Translations under genes and position numbers: made by a program
Notes under the pieces: model-generated
Seen by the model: the letters and a program-made list of their open reading frames with translations, nothing else
Told to the model about the DNA's origin: nothing
Database searches by the model: none
In this document: piece by piece, positions 47,840 to 57,489 of the stretch
Position numbering within the stretch: position 1 is the stretch's first letter
How the letters are laid out: each line of letters starts with the position of its first letter
Source: Providencia alcalifaciens DSM 30120
GTDB lineage: Bacteria > Pseudomonadota > Gammaproteobacteria > Enterobacterales > Enterobacteriaceae
Length of the DNA stretch: 64,000 bases
Assembly: GCF_000173415.1 (NCBI RefSeq)
Contig: NZ_ABXW01000062.1
Location: forward strand, 1 to 64,000
Direction: 5' to 3'

Positions 47840-49885
47840 TTATGCTTCTTTCGTGGTGATTGGACGTCCTGCCAGTAATTTTCTTACCCAGAAACGATTT
47901 GGATGCAGTGCTGCTAGCACGTCATCATCTGCGGGTATGGGCTCTCCAAACATGTGTGCCGCTAAAATTTCAGCGCAAAGAGGTGCAGTGGAAAGCCCTC
48001 GAGCACCTAACGCCCCAAATACAAACAGGTTTGGATACGCTGGCGAGGATGAAATAAGTTGTTCCCGACGTACTTGGTTAGGTAAATCGGCATAAAGTTG
48101 TATCAATGCATTAAAGTCAGGCACATTTCCCAGAAGCGGCATATGGTCGCGGATCACACAGCGTATTCCTTGGCGTGATTGCTGGTCGGTGATATCCACT
48201 TGTGCCGTCCAATCGGCATCCGGAAGGCTAGTGAGTAATTTTTGCAGGTTTTCTTGCTGCTCTGCCTCTGAATATTCAAGATCCAAATTATCGCGTTGGT
48301 AGCTAGCGCCTAAACAGTGATGTTGATTTGTCACATCCTCGGGGGTCATATAGCCTTCAAAACACAATACAGTTTTTAATTGTCGCAGTGTTGGGTTAGT
48401 TGGGATGTGGCTGACTTGCCCACGAACAGGGGTGATAGGCAGATTTTTCGTTTGTTCAAATTGGCTTAATAAGTGACCGTTGGCAATGACGACAGTCTGA
48501 TGATGTGTTTTTTGTTGGTTATCAAACGTGAGTTCCCAGCCATCCTCGGCATGCTGTAAGTCAGTAACTTGCTGCCCAAAATGAATATTAATACCTTGCT
48601 GAGTTAGATTTTTCGCTAAGCTTTCACACAACTGAGCAGGGCATAGCCAACCGCCCGTTGGATAATAGATCCCGCGATGGTTTACATCTACACCGCTGAG
48701 TTCACTTAGCTGTTGCCGGTCTTTACCCACTGCAAACTCTTCTGGCCATTCAATTTGCAGCATATTATCGATTTTTTGGGTGGCTTTAGGGCTATACGCC
48801 ATTTGGCTCACCCCGCACCATTGCCCATTGAAAGGCAGCCCTTGCGCGTGGAGTTGTTGATAAAAGCGGGTAGCAAATGGAAATCCACTCACAAAAAAAC
48901 GCTCCAAGGCGTTATCGTTCCCTGTCAGTAAAGGGTAAACCGCACCTTGACGATTGCCAGAGGCATTTTGGGCAACCTGTTGATCTTTACAATAAATTGT
49001 TACGTTAGCGCCTCTGCTTTTGAGTGCACGAGCCAAGGTGAGGCTGGCGAGCCCACCCCCAATAATTGCAATATCATCGGTGCGGGTGGCGGGTTGACGA
49101 GTAAACCAAGGTGCCGTCAGGCTTGTCAGGTTGTTTTCTAAGAGGCCAGTCAACATTTCACGTTTCTGACCAAACCCTTTCACTTTTTTGATGGTAAAGC
49201 CTGCTTGCTGGAGTCCGCGTTTAACAAATCCGGCCACTGTAAAGGTAGCAAATGTCCCACCTTGACGAGCAAATTTTGCCATTGCAGCGAACAACTGTTC
49301 GCTCCACATTTGTGGATTTTTTGAGGGTGCAAAACCATCTAAAAACCATGCATCTATCTTATTGTTTAAATTATCATTAAGTACGGATATTTGCGTATTT
49401 ACATCACCAATCCATAAATCGAGGGTGATTGCGCCATTTTCTAAAATAAGTCGATGATTACCAGGAAGGGCAGGTGGCCACTGTTCACATAATTGTTGTG
49501 AAAGGCTAGCAAGCTCTGGCCAACAGCGATGTGCAGCAATTAAATCGGCTTTTGATAGCGGGTATTTCTCGAAGCTAATAAAGTGGAGTCGCTGTAATGT
49601 TGCATTGGAATTTTCACGTTTAAATTGATTAAAAGCTTGCCATAAAGCGAGAAAATTCAAGCCAGTACCAAATCCAGTCTCCGCAATCACACAAGTTTCA
49701 TCTTGATGTGTTAGAAATCGTTGTGGGAAATGATTTCCCTGCAAAAACACATGGCGGCTTTCTTCCAACCCATTTTGGTTAGAAAAATAAATGTCTTCAA
49801 ACTGTTCTGAGATCGGAGTGCCTTCCTCATTCCAACTGAGGTGAGCGGTTTGTACAGCTGTCTTTTTCACGTTTAGGTCCGTCAT
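47840..49885 (-). CDS. mnmC: MnmC bifunctional tRNA 5-methylaminomethyl-2-thiouridine enzyme
   Basis: A 681-residue fusion. The N-terminal ~260 residues form the SAM-dependent methyltransferase ([31 protein letters not shown]). The C-terminal part is an FAD-dependent oxidase ([33 protein letters not shown]). Together they convert cmnm5s2U to mnm5s2U at wobble position 34 of certain tRNAs. The start at 49885 best matches E. coli MnmC (668 residues); the frame is open for 25 further codons upstream, and no start has a strong ribosome site. Divergent from fabB, as in E. coli. Confidence 0.95.
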   Translation of the reverse strand: MTDLNVKKTAVQTAHLSWNEEGTPISEQFEDIYFSNQNGLEESRHVFLQGNHFPQRFLTHQDETCVIAETGFGTGLNFLALWQAFNQFKRENSNATLQRLHFISFEKYPLSKADLIAAHRCWPELASLSQQLCEQWPPALPGNHRLILENGAITLDLWIGDVNTQISVLNDNLNNKIDAWFLDGFAPSKNPQMWSEQLFAAMAKFARQGGTFATFTVAGFVKRGLQQAGFTIKKVKGFGQKREMLTGLLENNLTSLTAPWFTRQPATRTDDIAIIGGGLASLTLARALKSRGANVTIYCKDQQVAQNASGNRQGAVYPLLTGNDNALERFFVSGFPFATRFYQQLHAQGLPFNGQWCGVSQMAYSPKATQKIDNMLQIEWPEEFAVGKDRQQLSELSGVDVNHRGIYYPTGGWLCPAQLCESLAKNLTQQGINIHFGQQVTDLQHAEDGWELTFDNQQKTHHQTVVIANGHLLSQFEQTKNLPITPVRGQVSHIPTNPTLRQLKTVLCFEGYMTPEDVTNQHHCLGASYQRDNLDLEYSEAEQQENLQKLLTSLPDADWTAQVDITDQQSRQGIRCVIRDHMPLLGNVPDFNALIQLYADLPNQVRREQLISSSPAYPNLFVFGALGARGLSTAPLCAEILAAHMFGEPIPADDDVLAALHPNRFWVRKLLAGRPITTKEA

Positions 49886-49983
49886 TGCAAAATCATGCCT
49901 GAATTCTAACGCCGATATGAATGTAAGGCTACCGTCACATAAAAGCCTTATTTGTGTCACAGAGAAAAAAATACAAATATTTA

Positions 49984-50000
49984 CCCTGATCGGACTTGTT
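49984..50000 (+). promoter_or_regulatory. FadR-like site upstream of fabB
   Basis: CCCTGATCGGACTTGTT resembles the FadR consensus (CTGGTCNGACTTGTT). In E. coli FadR activates fabB. It lies directly beside a FabR-like palindrome. Confidence 0.7.
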
Positions 50001-50001
50001 C

Positions 50002-50019
50002 AGCGTACAAGTGTAAGCT
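50002..50019. promoter_or_regulatory. FabR-like operator upstream of fabB
   Basis: AGCGTACAAGTGTAAGCT is an imperfect palindrome matching the E. coli FabR site pattern AGCGTACA-N2-TGTTCGCT. FabR represses fabB according to the unsaturated/saturated acyl pool. Confidence 0.78.
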
Positions 50020-50071
50020 AAAGTGACACCTGTAATCCCGTAATCATATAATTATAGACATGAGGTAACGA

Positions 50072-51283
50072 ATGAAGCGTGCAGTCATAACTGGCCTAGG
50101 TATTGTTTCCAGCATTGGTAATAACCAGGAAGAAGTACTGGCTTCTCTGAAGGAAGGTCGTTCCGGGATCACTTTCTCAGAAGAATTTAAAGAGGCAGGG
50201 CTACGTAGCCATGTCTGGGGTAATGTAAAGCTGGATACTGAAGGTCTGATTGACCGTAAAGTCCGCCGTTTCATGAGTGATTGCTCTGTCTATGCTTACC
50301 TGTCAATGGAACAGGCGATTAAAGATTCAGGCTTAGCGGAAGACCAAGTGTCTAACCTGCGTACGGGTGTTGTTGTCGGTTCTGGTGGCGGTTCCCCACG
50401 TAACCAAGTTGCGGGTTCTGACGGCATGCGTGCAAAAGGTCTGCGTGGTGTGGGTCCTTACATGGTAACCCGTGCGATGGCTTCCGGTATTTCTGCTTGC
50501 TTAGCAACACCATTCAAAATCAAAGGTGTTAACTACTCAATCAGCTCTGCATGTTCAACTTCTGCACACTGTATCGGTCACGCAGTTGAACTGATTCAAC
50601 TGGGCAAACAAGATGTCGTATTTGCGGGTGGTGGTGAAGAGCTAAGCTGGGAAATGACCTGTGAATTCGATGCAATGGGCGCACTGTCTACCAAGTACAA
50701 CGAAACGCCATCAAAAGCATCCAGAACGTATGACCAAGACCGTGATGGTTTCGTCATTGCTGGCGGCGGCGGTATTGTCGTTGTTGAAGAGTTAGAGCAC
50801 GCATTAGCACGTGGCGCGCATATTTATGCGGAAGTGGTTGGCTATGGCGCAACCTCTGACGGTGCTGACATGGTGGCTCCATCTGGTGAAGGTGCAGTGC
50901 GTTGTATGCAAATGGCAATGCACGGTGTTGATAAAATCGATTATATCAACACACACGGGACTTCAACGCCAGTCGGTGATACTAAAGAGTTAGAAGCTAT
51001 CCAAGAAGTGTTTGGTCATGATTGCCCTGCACTTTCTGCGACTAAAGCGATGACCGGTCACTCTTTAGGTGCAGCAGGTGTTCAAGAAGCCATTTATAGC
51101 TTGCTGATGTTAGAGCACGGCTTTATTGCACCAAGCATTAACGTTGAAAATTTAGATGAAAAAGCGAAAGGCTTGAACATCATCACTAAACCAACTGAGC
51201 AAGCACTGAACACAGTGATGTCTAACAGCTTCGGTTTCGGTGGTACCAACGCAACCTTAGTGATGAGCAAATACAAAGCGTAA
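50072..51283 (+). CDS. fabB: 3-oxoacyl-ACP synthase I FabB
   Basis: A 403-residue condensing enzyme (E. coli: 406) that elongates acyl-ACP and is needed for unsaturated fatty acid synthesis. The catalytic cysteine is near residue 161 in [10 protein letters not shown]; the two catalytic histidines are in [11 protein letters not shown] and TGHSLGAAG, and the C-terminal [10 protein letters not shown] is present. A TGAGGTAACGA ribosome site precedes the ATG. FadR-like and FabR-like boxes in the promoter suggest control as in E. coli. Confidence 0.98.
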   Translation: MKRAVITGLGIVSSIGNNQEEVLASLKEGRSGITFSEEFKEAGLRSHVWGNVKLDTEGLIDRKVRRFMSDCSVYAYLSMEQAIKDSGLAEDQVSNLRTGVVVGSGGGSPRNQVAGSDGMRAKGLRGVGPYMVTRAMASGISACLATPFKIKGVNYSISSACSTSAHCIGHAVELIQLGKQDVVFAGGGEELSWEMTCEFDAMGALSTKYNETPSKASRTYDQDRDGFVIAGGGGIVVVEELEHALARGAHIYAEVVGYGATSDGADMVAPSGEGAVRCMQMAMHGVDKIDYINTHGTSTPVGDTKELEAIQEVFGHDCPALSATKAMTGHSLGAAGVQEAIYSLLMLEHGFIAPSINVENLDEKAKGLNIITKPTEQALNTVMSNSFGFGGTNATLVMSKYKA

Positions 51284-51311
51284 GTTTCATTTACTGAAAT
51301 GCACGAAATAG

Positions 51312-51341
51312 AAAGCGAGGGCTAAGGCTCTCGCTTTTTTT
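51312..51341 (+). terminator. fabB terminator
   Basis: AAAGCGAG / CTCGCTTT with a 10-base loop followed by TTTT, 28 bases after the fabB stop. Confidence 0.9.
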
Positions 51342-51378
51342 ATGAATTTTGATAGATAGCGAAATAGGGTAACACGGA

Positions 51379-51663
51379 TTAATCGGAGTTTTTGCCATAA
51401 AGCTCGCCTTCGTCTTTCAATTGTTCGACGATAATTCTTCTAAGCCACTCTAATGCCTTATTGGCATCACTGCGTTGATGCCAGACCATTTGAAAGTCCA
51501 AATCAGTGGAGGCGTAAATATTGTAAATTTGCCAGTAAGGTACGGTGACTGCAATACGGCGTTGTTGATGACTTAATTGCAGTTGATGATCAATTTCATT
51601 CGCATTAAAAGGCTTCATACTCACTAAAATATGGGGATGCGATAGCCAATTCGCTAAATTCAT
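51379..51663 (-). pseudogene. LysR-family regulator remnant (effector domain only)
   Basis: About 95 residues resembling the C-terminal part of a LysR regulator: HPHILVSMKPFN, RRIAVTVPYW and FQMVWHQRSDANKALEWLR. The helix-turn-helix and the first half of the effector domain are missing, and about 25 residues normally present between YASTDL and DFQMVW are also absent. The open frame continues upstream to 51756, but that part is merely the antisense of the neighbouring transporter remnant. It is non-functional as a regulator. Confidence 0.75.
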
Positions 51664-51669
51664 CTTACC

Positions 51670-52091
51670 TTGCGGGTGTTGTTGTACCAATCCAAGCGGC
51701 AAGTAATGCCCTATTAGCGCGGCAATTAGGTCATCCATTATGGGCGAGTGCAACATCTCTGGTCATCAGCTTAATTGTATTAATTCCACTCTTAATTATT
51801 TTTAAAGTACCTAAGCCTCATTTCAGTACTGAGCTATTTAATCAACCAATCTGGATTTGGTTTGGTGGTATTGCTGGGATGCTTTATCTCACTTCGGCTT
51901 TAATTTTAGTACCTAACATTGGCAGTACGACATTTTTTGTTTTGGTTATTGCGGGACAATTAATGATTTCTGCATTTATTGAGCAATTTGGCTAGTTTGG
52001 AGTGAATCAAAGCTCGATTCCAATTGGAAAAGTGGTAGGGATTGGTTTAGTTATTCTTGGTGTTCTATGCGTGCAATTTTCACGGAAATAA
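51670..52091 (+). pseudogene. YdcZ-like DMT transporter remnant
   Basis: In the frame of GCG at 51672 this reads AGVVVPIQAASNALLARQLG..., through WFGGIAGMLYLTSALILVPNIG to VVGIGLVILGVLCVQFSRK, typical of the ~150-residue YdcZ/DUF606 transporters with four to five helices. The 5' end (start codon and part of helix 1) is missing, and a TAG at 51993 interrupts the frame within EQFG-*-FGVNQSS, where homologues usually have Trp (TGG to TAG). Truncated and nonsense-mutated, so a pseudogene. Confidence 0.8.
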
Positions 52092-52252
52092 TTGAGGTTA
52101 GCTTAAAAAACACAAGCACATCATCTATCCCAAAGCAGAGAACTATTGAGTTCGTTTTTATGATGATTTATCAGAGTTATCCGCGAGAATCAAATCATTA
52201 AAATGCGTATAAATACACGATAAATAATTCAATCATAAAGCTAGGTGGATAA

Positions 52253-52579
52253 ATGGCGTATTGGACGGCAAAAAGTGTTCCTGAATTAAAAGGACTAGAG
52301 CGAAAAGAACAGGGACGCCTGTTTCGTCAATGTTTGAAAGAAGGCAAAAAGCGTATGGGCGCTAAATATTGGAAGCTTACGGGACTCGCGGTTTTACTTT
52401 CTGCCGTATTAGCCTTTATGTTGTTTTTCTTTGGTTTCTTTTCAGGCGGTTTTCTTGGCGGAGCGCTGTTAGGGGCGATGATCGGTGCATTATTTGTGTT
52501 TATAGTGCAGACTCCTACCATTGATGTGGGGCGTGAATGGCTACGCGAGCAGGGTTATCCAAAGCCGGAAAATGAATGA
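52253..52579 (+). CDS. Hypothetical small membrane protein
   Basis: A 108-residue protein with a basic amphipathic N-terminus (ERKEQGRLFRQCLKEGKKRM), two closely spaced glycine-rich hydrophobic segments (about residues 43-63 and 66-88), and a C-terminal soluble tail (DVGREWLREQGYPKPENE). A clear AGGTGG ribosome site precedes the ATG and a strong terminator follows. I do not recognise the family. It is monocistronic. Confidence 0.7.
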   Translation: MAYWTAKSVPELKGLERKEQGRLFRQCLKEGKKRMGAKYWKLTGLAVLLSAVLAFMLFFFGFFSGGFLGGALLGAMIGALFVFIVQTPTIDVGREWLREQGYPKPENE

Positions 52580-52589
52580 TTAGAAAAGA

Positions 52590-52610
52590 AAACCGCGAAA
52601 GCGGTTTTTT
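52590..52610 (+). terminator. Intrinsic terminator
   Basis: AAACCGC-GAAA-GCGGTTT, a GNRA-loop hairpin followed by TTTATT, directly after the small membrane protein gene. Confidence 0.9.
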
Positions 52611-52708
52611 ATTAATTATATATCAGTCAATTATGCTTAAGTAATTGACTGATAAAAACTGTGTTTACATGTACCAAAGAGCGTATTTGGACGAAATGAA
52701 TGTAAGCA

Positions 52709-53959
52709 TTATAAACTAAACTCTCTGATTAATTCATAAAGCTTTATCGCACCTTTGTTTGACTGTGTGAGCTCAATTTTGTGCATTTTCTTTTGCTGGC
52801 TAAGGATTGTGATCGTTTTATTAAAAGAACCTTTTATGCTGACATGTTTGATATCGGCATAGTTAATAATAAAGCTTTCATATAATCTACCTAGTGAACA
52901 ACACACATACTCAGATGTTAAAATGACGCCATGATCACCACTGCCAAACAGTGTTTCATTGTAATAAAATAGAATGTCATTTTTATTAATATGTTGATTA
53001 GGAAATTTGGCGTTAGCACATTGAACAAAATTATTGATTTTTTTGTCATCAAAATCATCATAGCGATAAAAATTATGATCAGTGTTAGTTTGGTAAGTAT
53101 TATCTAGCAAAAATTCATGATCTTTAATAGGTAAGGCTTCCGCTATTAATTCTGATTCACTCTGATCAATTTTAGGTGCAACTTGTCCTAATACTGATGC
53201 CGCTACAGCGCCAGCACCGGGAAGAACATGTGTTGTAGTTGTTGCGATATTGCGAGTGACTTCTCGCGTATAAGCGCTAACCAACGTTTCGCCTCTCATA
53301 TGTGCTGAGACGTTTTGTGTCACTGTCGTTGGCGTTAATGTTGTATTGACCGTAATTCTAAACGCGGCTTTTATCGACATTGCAATCATCATAATTAACA
53401 ACATAATTAATGGACCAGAAATCCATAAAATCGAGAACCTAAAAAGGTAATCTTTTGTTGTCATTGGATAATTTTTCATTCTGAAATAATAAACCGCAGA
53501 AATAATAATATACGTGGCAGCGCAAGCTATTCTTTCAGGTAGATCATTGTCATGGCGGTAAGGAGATCGGTTTACGTCTAAAATGAACGGTATGAGTAAA
53601 CTTGCTACAAGTAAAATACTGATGATGGCATCTGGAACTAAACCTTTAATACTGCCAACAGCTTTAGCAATGTTATATATAATCCAAAGTACTAAGATTA
53701 TTGGACCGACAATAGGAATGATCATGGCTACAGCTGTAATGATGATCCCTATCACAATCCCTGAAAGTATCTCGGAAAAATGCCCTTCAGAATATAAGTA
53801 ATGAATAAAGAAACAAAAAGAACTGAAAATAACAAGAGGGATAATAAATAGGGTTAAAGCAGGGAAAAGAATACAAGGTATACCAATGATCATTAATAAT
53901 ATAAAAATGACGTTTGGAGCTCCTTGATTTGGTTGTTCACATCTTAGTTCAGTTGACAC
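52709..53959 (-). CDS. Hypothetical multi-pass membrane protein with C-terminal PH-like domain
   Basis: A 416-residue protein, AT-rich and not recognised. Residues ~15-215 hold about six hydrophobic helices in two groups. A Thr/Ala-rich linker follows (~215-260), then a soluble C-terminal region whose end (LFYYNETLFGSGDHGVILTSEYV, then YADIKHVSIKG and ELIREF) has the strand pattern of bacterial PH-like domains. It begins with GTG at 53959 behind AAGGA. It stands alone between terminators of neighbouring units. Low G+C and lack of conserved context suggest acquisition. Function unknown. Confidence 0.7.
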   Translation of the reverse strand: MSTELRCEQPNQGAPNVIFILLMIIGIPCILFPALTLFIIPLVIFSSFCFFIHYLYSEGHFSEILSGIVIGIIITAVAMIIPIVGPIILVLWIIYNIAKAVGSIKGLVPDAIISILLVASLLIPFILDVNRSPYRHDNDLPERIACAATYIIISAVYYFRMKNYPMTTKDYLFRFSILWISGPLIMLLIMMIAMSIKAAFRITVNTTLTPTTVTQNVSAHMRGETLVSAYTREVTRNIATTTTHVLPGAGAVAASVLGQVAPKIDQSESELIAEALPIKDHEFLLDNTYQTNTDHNFYRYDDFDDKKINNFVQCANAKFPNQHINKNDILFYYNETLFGSGDHGVILTSEYVCCSLGRLYESFIINYADIKHVSIKGSFNKTITILSQQKKMHKIELTQSNKGAIKLYELIREFSL

Positions 53960-54161
53960 TTTATTTCCTTGTGAATAATAAATATGAAGGGCGCATTATA
54001 TTGATTATTATTTTTAATAAAAGAAGTAATCAATATAGGTTTCGAGATTTAGAGTTAAATATACAGAATAGTGAGATAAGAAAGTTTAGTTTAAAAGAAA
54101 ATAGCGCTAGAAATAGAGAAAGCAGATTTAATTGAACGATAAAGTTAATATTTAAAAAAAA

Positions 54162-54180
54162 AGCCCCATGTTCATGGGGC
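54162..54180 (-). terminator. tctCBA terminator
   Basis: GCCCCATG-TT-CATGGGGC, followed on the minus strand by a long run of T residues, about 30 bases beyond the tctA stop. Confidence 0.9.
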
Positions 54181-54211
54181 GAAATCTGACAGTCATAACG
54201 TACAGTTGGAA

Positions 54212-55720
54212 TTATGCTTGAGCAGTATGGTGACGGCGCTTGCGGATTAATTTAATGATAGGTGGTAGCACCAGAACCAGTATCGCTAAAATTAATAAAC
54301 TTTTCGAAATAGTGCTGCTCCACAGAATATTGAAATCGCCATTACTGATAGACAGTGAGCGACGCAAGTTTTGCTCGAGCATCTCACCTAAAACGAACCC
54401 AAGGATCAGCGGGGAAAGAGGGAAATTCATCTTCCGCAATATATACCCGAATACCCCAAGTCCCATCATCAGGAGTAGGTCAAATGTGGTGCTGTGTACG
54501 GCATAAACCCCGACCGCAGAGACACAGGCAATCGCCGGAACTAAAAACCACAATGGCACTGTGAGCATACGTGTAAACAAGCCGATTAGCGGAATATTCA
54601 TGACCAACAACACTACGTTGGCAATCAGCAGTGCAGCAATCAGCCCCCATACGATATGCGGTTGTTCAGTGAACATCCCCGGACCCGGTGTAATATTGTA
54701 CAGCGTTAGCGCACCCATCATGACAGCCGTGGTGCCTGAACCTGGAACCCCAAGCGTTAGCATGGGAATAAACGAACCACAGGCTGAAGCATTGTTCGCT
54801 GCTTCAGGGGCCGCGACGCCACGAACATCCCCGTCACCGAACGTACCCTTATCACCGGCAATCTTTTTCTCTGTCATATAGGTAATGGCGCTGGCGATAG
54901 TTGCTCCTGCACCCGGCAAAATGCCCACAAAGAAGCCAATAAATGACGAACGTAATGTCGGACCCGCACAAGCTTTTGCTTCTTTTTTACTGAATAGCAT
55001 TCGACCGGTTTTGCGGATCAACCCTTGCCCCGTAGCGGTTCCTTCGAGCATTAACAGAATTTCACTGACGGAGAACAGGCCGATGACCACGACGATAAAT
55101 TGGACGCCATCGGATAAGTTGACACTATCAAATGTAAAACGGTATTCCCCGGAGTTGGCATCGACACCCACCGTGGCTAGCGCCAATCCAATCAGGGCGG
55201 CGAGCAGCGACTTGACGGGGTTTTGGCTCATCATGCTGCCTAAACACGCGATAGCAAATACCATCAACGCGAAATATTCAGCGGGACCAAATGCGAGAGA
55301 CCATTGTGCCAATAAAGGTGCAAATAAAATGATCCCAACAATCGCAATCGTGGAACCGATAAATGAACTGACGGCTGAAATAGACAGCGCAATGCCACCT
55401 TTGCCTTCTTTTGCCATCGGATAGCCATCTAATGTGGTCATAATTGCCGCGGCATCACCGGGTACATTCAATAAAATTGCAGAAATGCGCCCACCATATT
55501 CACAGCCTAAATAGACGGTTGCCAATAAAATTAGCGCAGATTCTGCGGGGAGCTTTAGGGCAAACGCTAACGGTAATAGGATGGCAACACCATTGATAGG
55601 ACCGAGACCCGGTAACATGCCGACAATCGTACCGATAAAACAGCCAATCAACCCAATCATAATATTTTGAGGGATCAGCGCCACCTCAAAGCCTTGAGAT
55701 AAATACATCCACGTTTCCAT
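54212..55720 (-). CDS. tctA: TctA large membrane subunit of tricarboxylate transporter
   Basis: A 502-residue inner-membrane protein with about 11-12 helices and the TctA signatures GMLPGLGPINGVAILLPL, YGGRISAILLNVPGDAAA and SFIPMLTLGVPGSGTTAVMMGAL. It forms the transport pore of the tripartite tricarboxylate transporter driven by ion gradient. The start at 55720 has GGAG eight bases upstream; the frame extends back into tctB, which is not expected to be translated. Last gene of tctCBA, followed by a strong terminator. Confidence 0.95.
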   Translation of the reverse strand: METWMYLSQGFEVALIPQNIMIGLIGCFIGTIVGMLPGLGPINGVAILLPLAFALKLPAESALILLATVYLGCEYGGRISAILLNVPGDAAAIMTTLDGYPMAKEGKGGIALSISAVSSFIGSTIAIVGIILFAPLLAQWSLAFGPAEYFALMVFAIACLGSMMSQNPVKSLLAALIGLALATVGVDANSGEYRFTFDSVNLSDGVQFIVVVIGLFSVSEILLMLEGTATGQGLIRKTGRMLFSKKEAKACAGPTLRSSFIGFFVGILPGAGATIASAITYMTEKKIAGDKGTFGDGDVRGVAAPEAANNASACGSFIPMLTLGVPGSGTTAVMMGALTLYNITPGPGMFTEQPHIVWGLIAALLIANVVLLVMNIPLIGLFTRMLTVPLWFLVPAIACVSAVGVYAVHSTTFDLLLMMGLGVFGYILRKMNFPLSPLILGFVLGEMLEQNLRRSLSISNGDFNILWSSTISKSLLILAILVLVLPPIIKLIRKRRHHTAQA

Positions 55721-55730
55721 ACTTTTCTCC

Positions 55731-56162
55731 TTAGCTAAAAAGTTCGCCGATTGGCAATGTGACATCAAGTAACTTGTCGAAGGCATAGAAGAGCAAAATG
55801 CCAAGAATCGGACCTGAAATCAGGGCGGCAATCGGTGTTGCGCCAAATAACAAGGCGACACTGATGGTTAGTAATGTGGTTGCTAATGGGAAACCTAACC
55901 ATTCAAATGCCCATGCATAAATCACTAATGCAATGATTAACAAGATTAAACGGCGTAAAACATACGGTTTTGGCCATTCAACCGCCTCTTGGCGACCGAA
56001 TAAGAGTGCAAGAGCGCATAAGGTCATTAAGGACAGTATGGCTATCGGGAAAGGGCGGGGACCCAGTGGTTCGTAAGTAAACTCACTTTGGATACCCCAG
56101 CCGATATACAACCCGATCCCACACAGTATCAGCCAGACTATGGCAAATATGCGTTGGCTCAT
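55731..56162 (-). CDS. tctB: TctB small membrane subunit of tricarboxylate transporter
   Basis: A 143-residue protein with four predicted helices, the small and poorly conserved partner of TctA. The segment PLGPRPFPIAI near residues 32-42 is typical of TctB. It lies 12 bases after tctC and 10 bases before tctA. Assignment rests on size, topology and operon position as well as this motif. Confidence 0.92.
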   Translation of the reverse strand: MSQRIFAIVWLILCGIGLYIGWGIQSEFTYEPLGPRPFPIAILSLMTLCALALLFGRQEAVEWPKPYVLRRLILLIIALVIYAWAFEWLGFPLATTLLTISVALLFGATPIAALISGPILGILLFYAFDKLLDVTLPIGELFS

Positions 56163-56174
56163 GGAATGACTCCG

Positions 56175-57149
56175 TTATTTCGCTAATCCGAAGGAACGGG
56201 CTTGCTCACGATAATTTTCAACTTCTTTTTTCACGTAAGCGTCCAATTCTGGTCCTGTTAAGTTGTATTCAAACAGACCGCGTAGGTCGCGTTGTTTTTT
56301 AAATTCGTCGGTTTGTTGGAGTTTTTGGAAGGCTTCAACCCATTGGTTGTAATCTGCATCAGAGACTTTAGGTCCCATGTAGAACCCACGAATAATCGGC
56401 CAAACTATGTCATAACCTTGCTCTTTGGCGGTTGGGATATTGGCTAAACCGTCAGGCAAGCGTTTATCCGCGTATACGGCCAGAATGCGAATTTTTCCAT
56501 CACTGATATACGGGGTCATTTCACTGATATCTCCAGAGATGACCTGAACATGGTTGCCTAAGAGTGCCGTTAACGTTTCACCGCCACCTTCGAAGGCCAC
56601 ATAGCGCATTTTGCGAGGGTCGAGGTCGATAGCTTTAGCAAGCAGCGCCGTTTTCATCCAATCTTGGCTGCCAATTGAGCCACCTGCGCCGAAAACAATA
56701 CTGTTGGGGTCTTTTTTGAAGGCGTCCATCAGCTCCCCGAGAGTTTTATAAGGGGAGTCAGCGCGTACGGCAATCATGCCATAGTCACTGCCCACACTGG
56801 CTAGCCAGCGGACGTCATTCTCGTTGTAGCGACCAAATTTACCTTGGGCGAGGTTTAAGAGTGAGCCACCAGAGAATGCCACGATAGTTCCCGGTTCAGC
56901 AGGGCGCTGAGCGACGATAGCATTGTAGGCGACGGCACCGATCCCACCCGGCATATACGTGACTCGCATTGGTTTTTCGATCTCTTTAGTTTCTAGCATA
57001 GAGACTTGCACCAGCTTACACGTTAAATCAAAACCACCACCAGGTTTGGCAGGGGCAATACATTCTGTTCTTTCAGGTAAAGCCATTGCTTGGTTAATGC
57101 CAACTAAAAAAATCGTTGCTGCTAAGGTGCTGATTGTGAACTTCTTCAT
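56175..57149 (-). CDS. tctC: TctC periplasmic tricarboxylate-binding protein
   Basis: A 324-residue secreted binding protein with a signal peptide cleaved near ...NQAMA-LPER. The Bug-type ligand pocket motifs are AKPGGGFDLTCKL and GGSIGSQDWMKTALLAKA. It captures citrate or related tricarboxylates for TctAB. First gene of the operon, divergent from tctDE, with the shared promoter region between them. Confidence 0.94.
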   Translation of the reverse strand: MKKFTISTLAATIFLVGINQAMALPERTECIAPAKPGGGFDLTCKLVQVSMLETKEIEKPMRVTYMPGGIGAVAYNAIVAQRPAEPGTIVAFSGGSLLNLAQGKFGRYNENDVRWLASVGSDYGMIAVRADSPYKTLGELMDAFKKDPNSIVFGAGGSIGSQDWMKTALLAKAIDLDPRKMRYVAFEGGGETLTALLGNHVQVISGDISEMTPYISDGKIRILAVYADKRLPDGLANIPTAKEQGYDIVWPIIRGFYMGPKVSDADYNQWVEAFQKLQQTDEFKKQRDLRGLFEYNLTGPELDAYVKKEVENYREQARSFGLAK

Positions 57150-57177
57150 GCTTTATTCCTCACTAGACAATAATTAA

Positions 57178-57489
57178 GTTACTTGGTTGTTGTCAGTTAT
57201 GTCGTTATTGGTGTGATTGTAGACAATGTGTGTTCGCCACTCATCATTGAACGGTGAACCTTTCATTTACCTTTCATTAACAAATAAAATTATTTTTATG
57301 TGATACATATCAGATTGTTTTATATTCTCGCTTCTTAATTATGTTAATTTAATGTTAATTTCTATTGGTGGCAGCAAGTTAACGAAGGATTGTTGTGATA
57401 GCTTCGGTAAAAATTGCGTTTAACACTTTTCATTCAATCGATAGAGTGCCAACTTATACGCATAAATAATCATAATGAGTGGGCGACTG
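57178..57489. promoter_or_regulatory. Divergent control region of tctCBA and tctDE
   Basis: About 310 AT-rich bases between the two divergent units. By analogy with Salmonella, phosphorylated TctD should bind here. No specific operator was defined from sequence. Confidence 0.45.
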
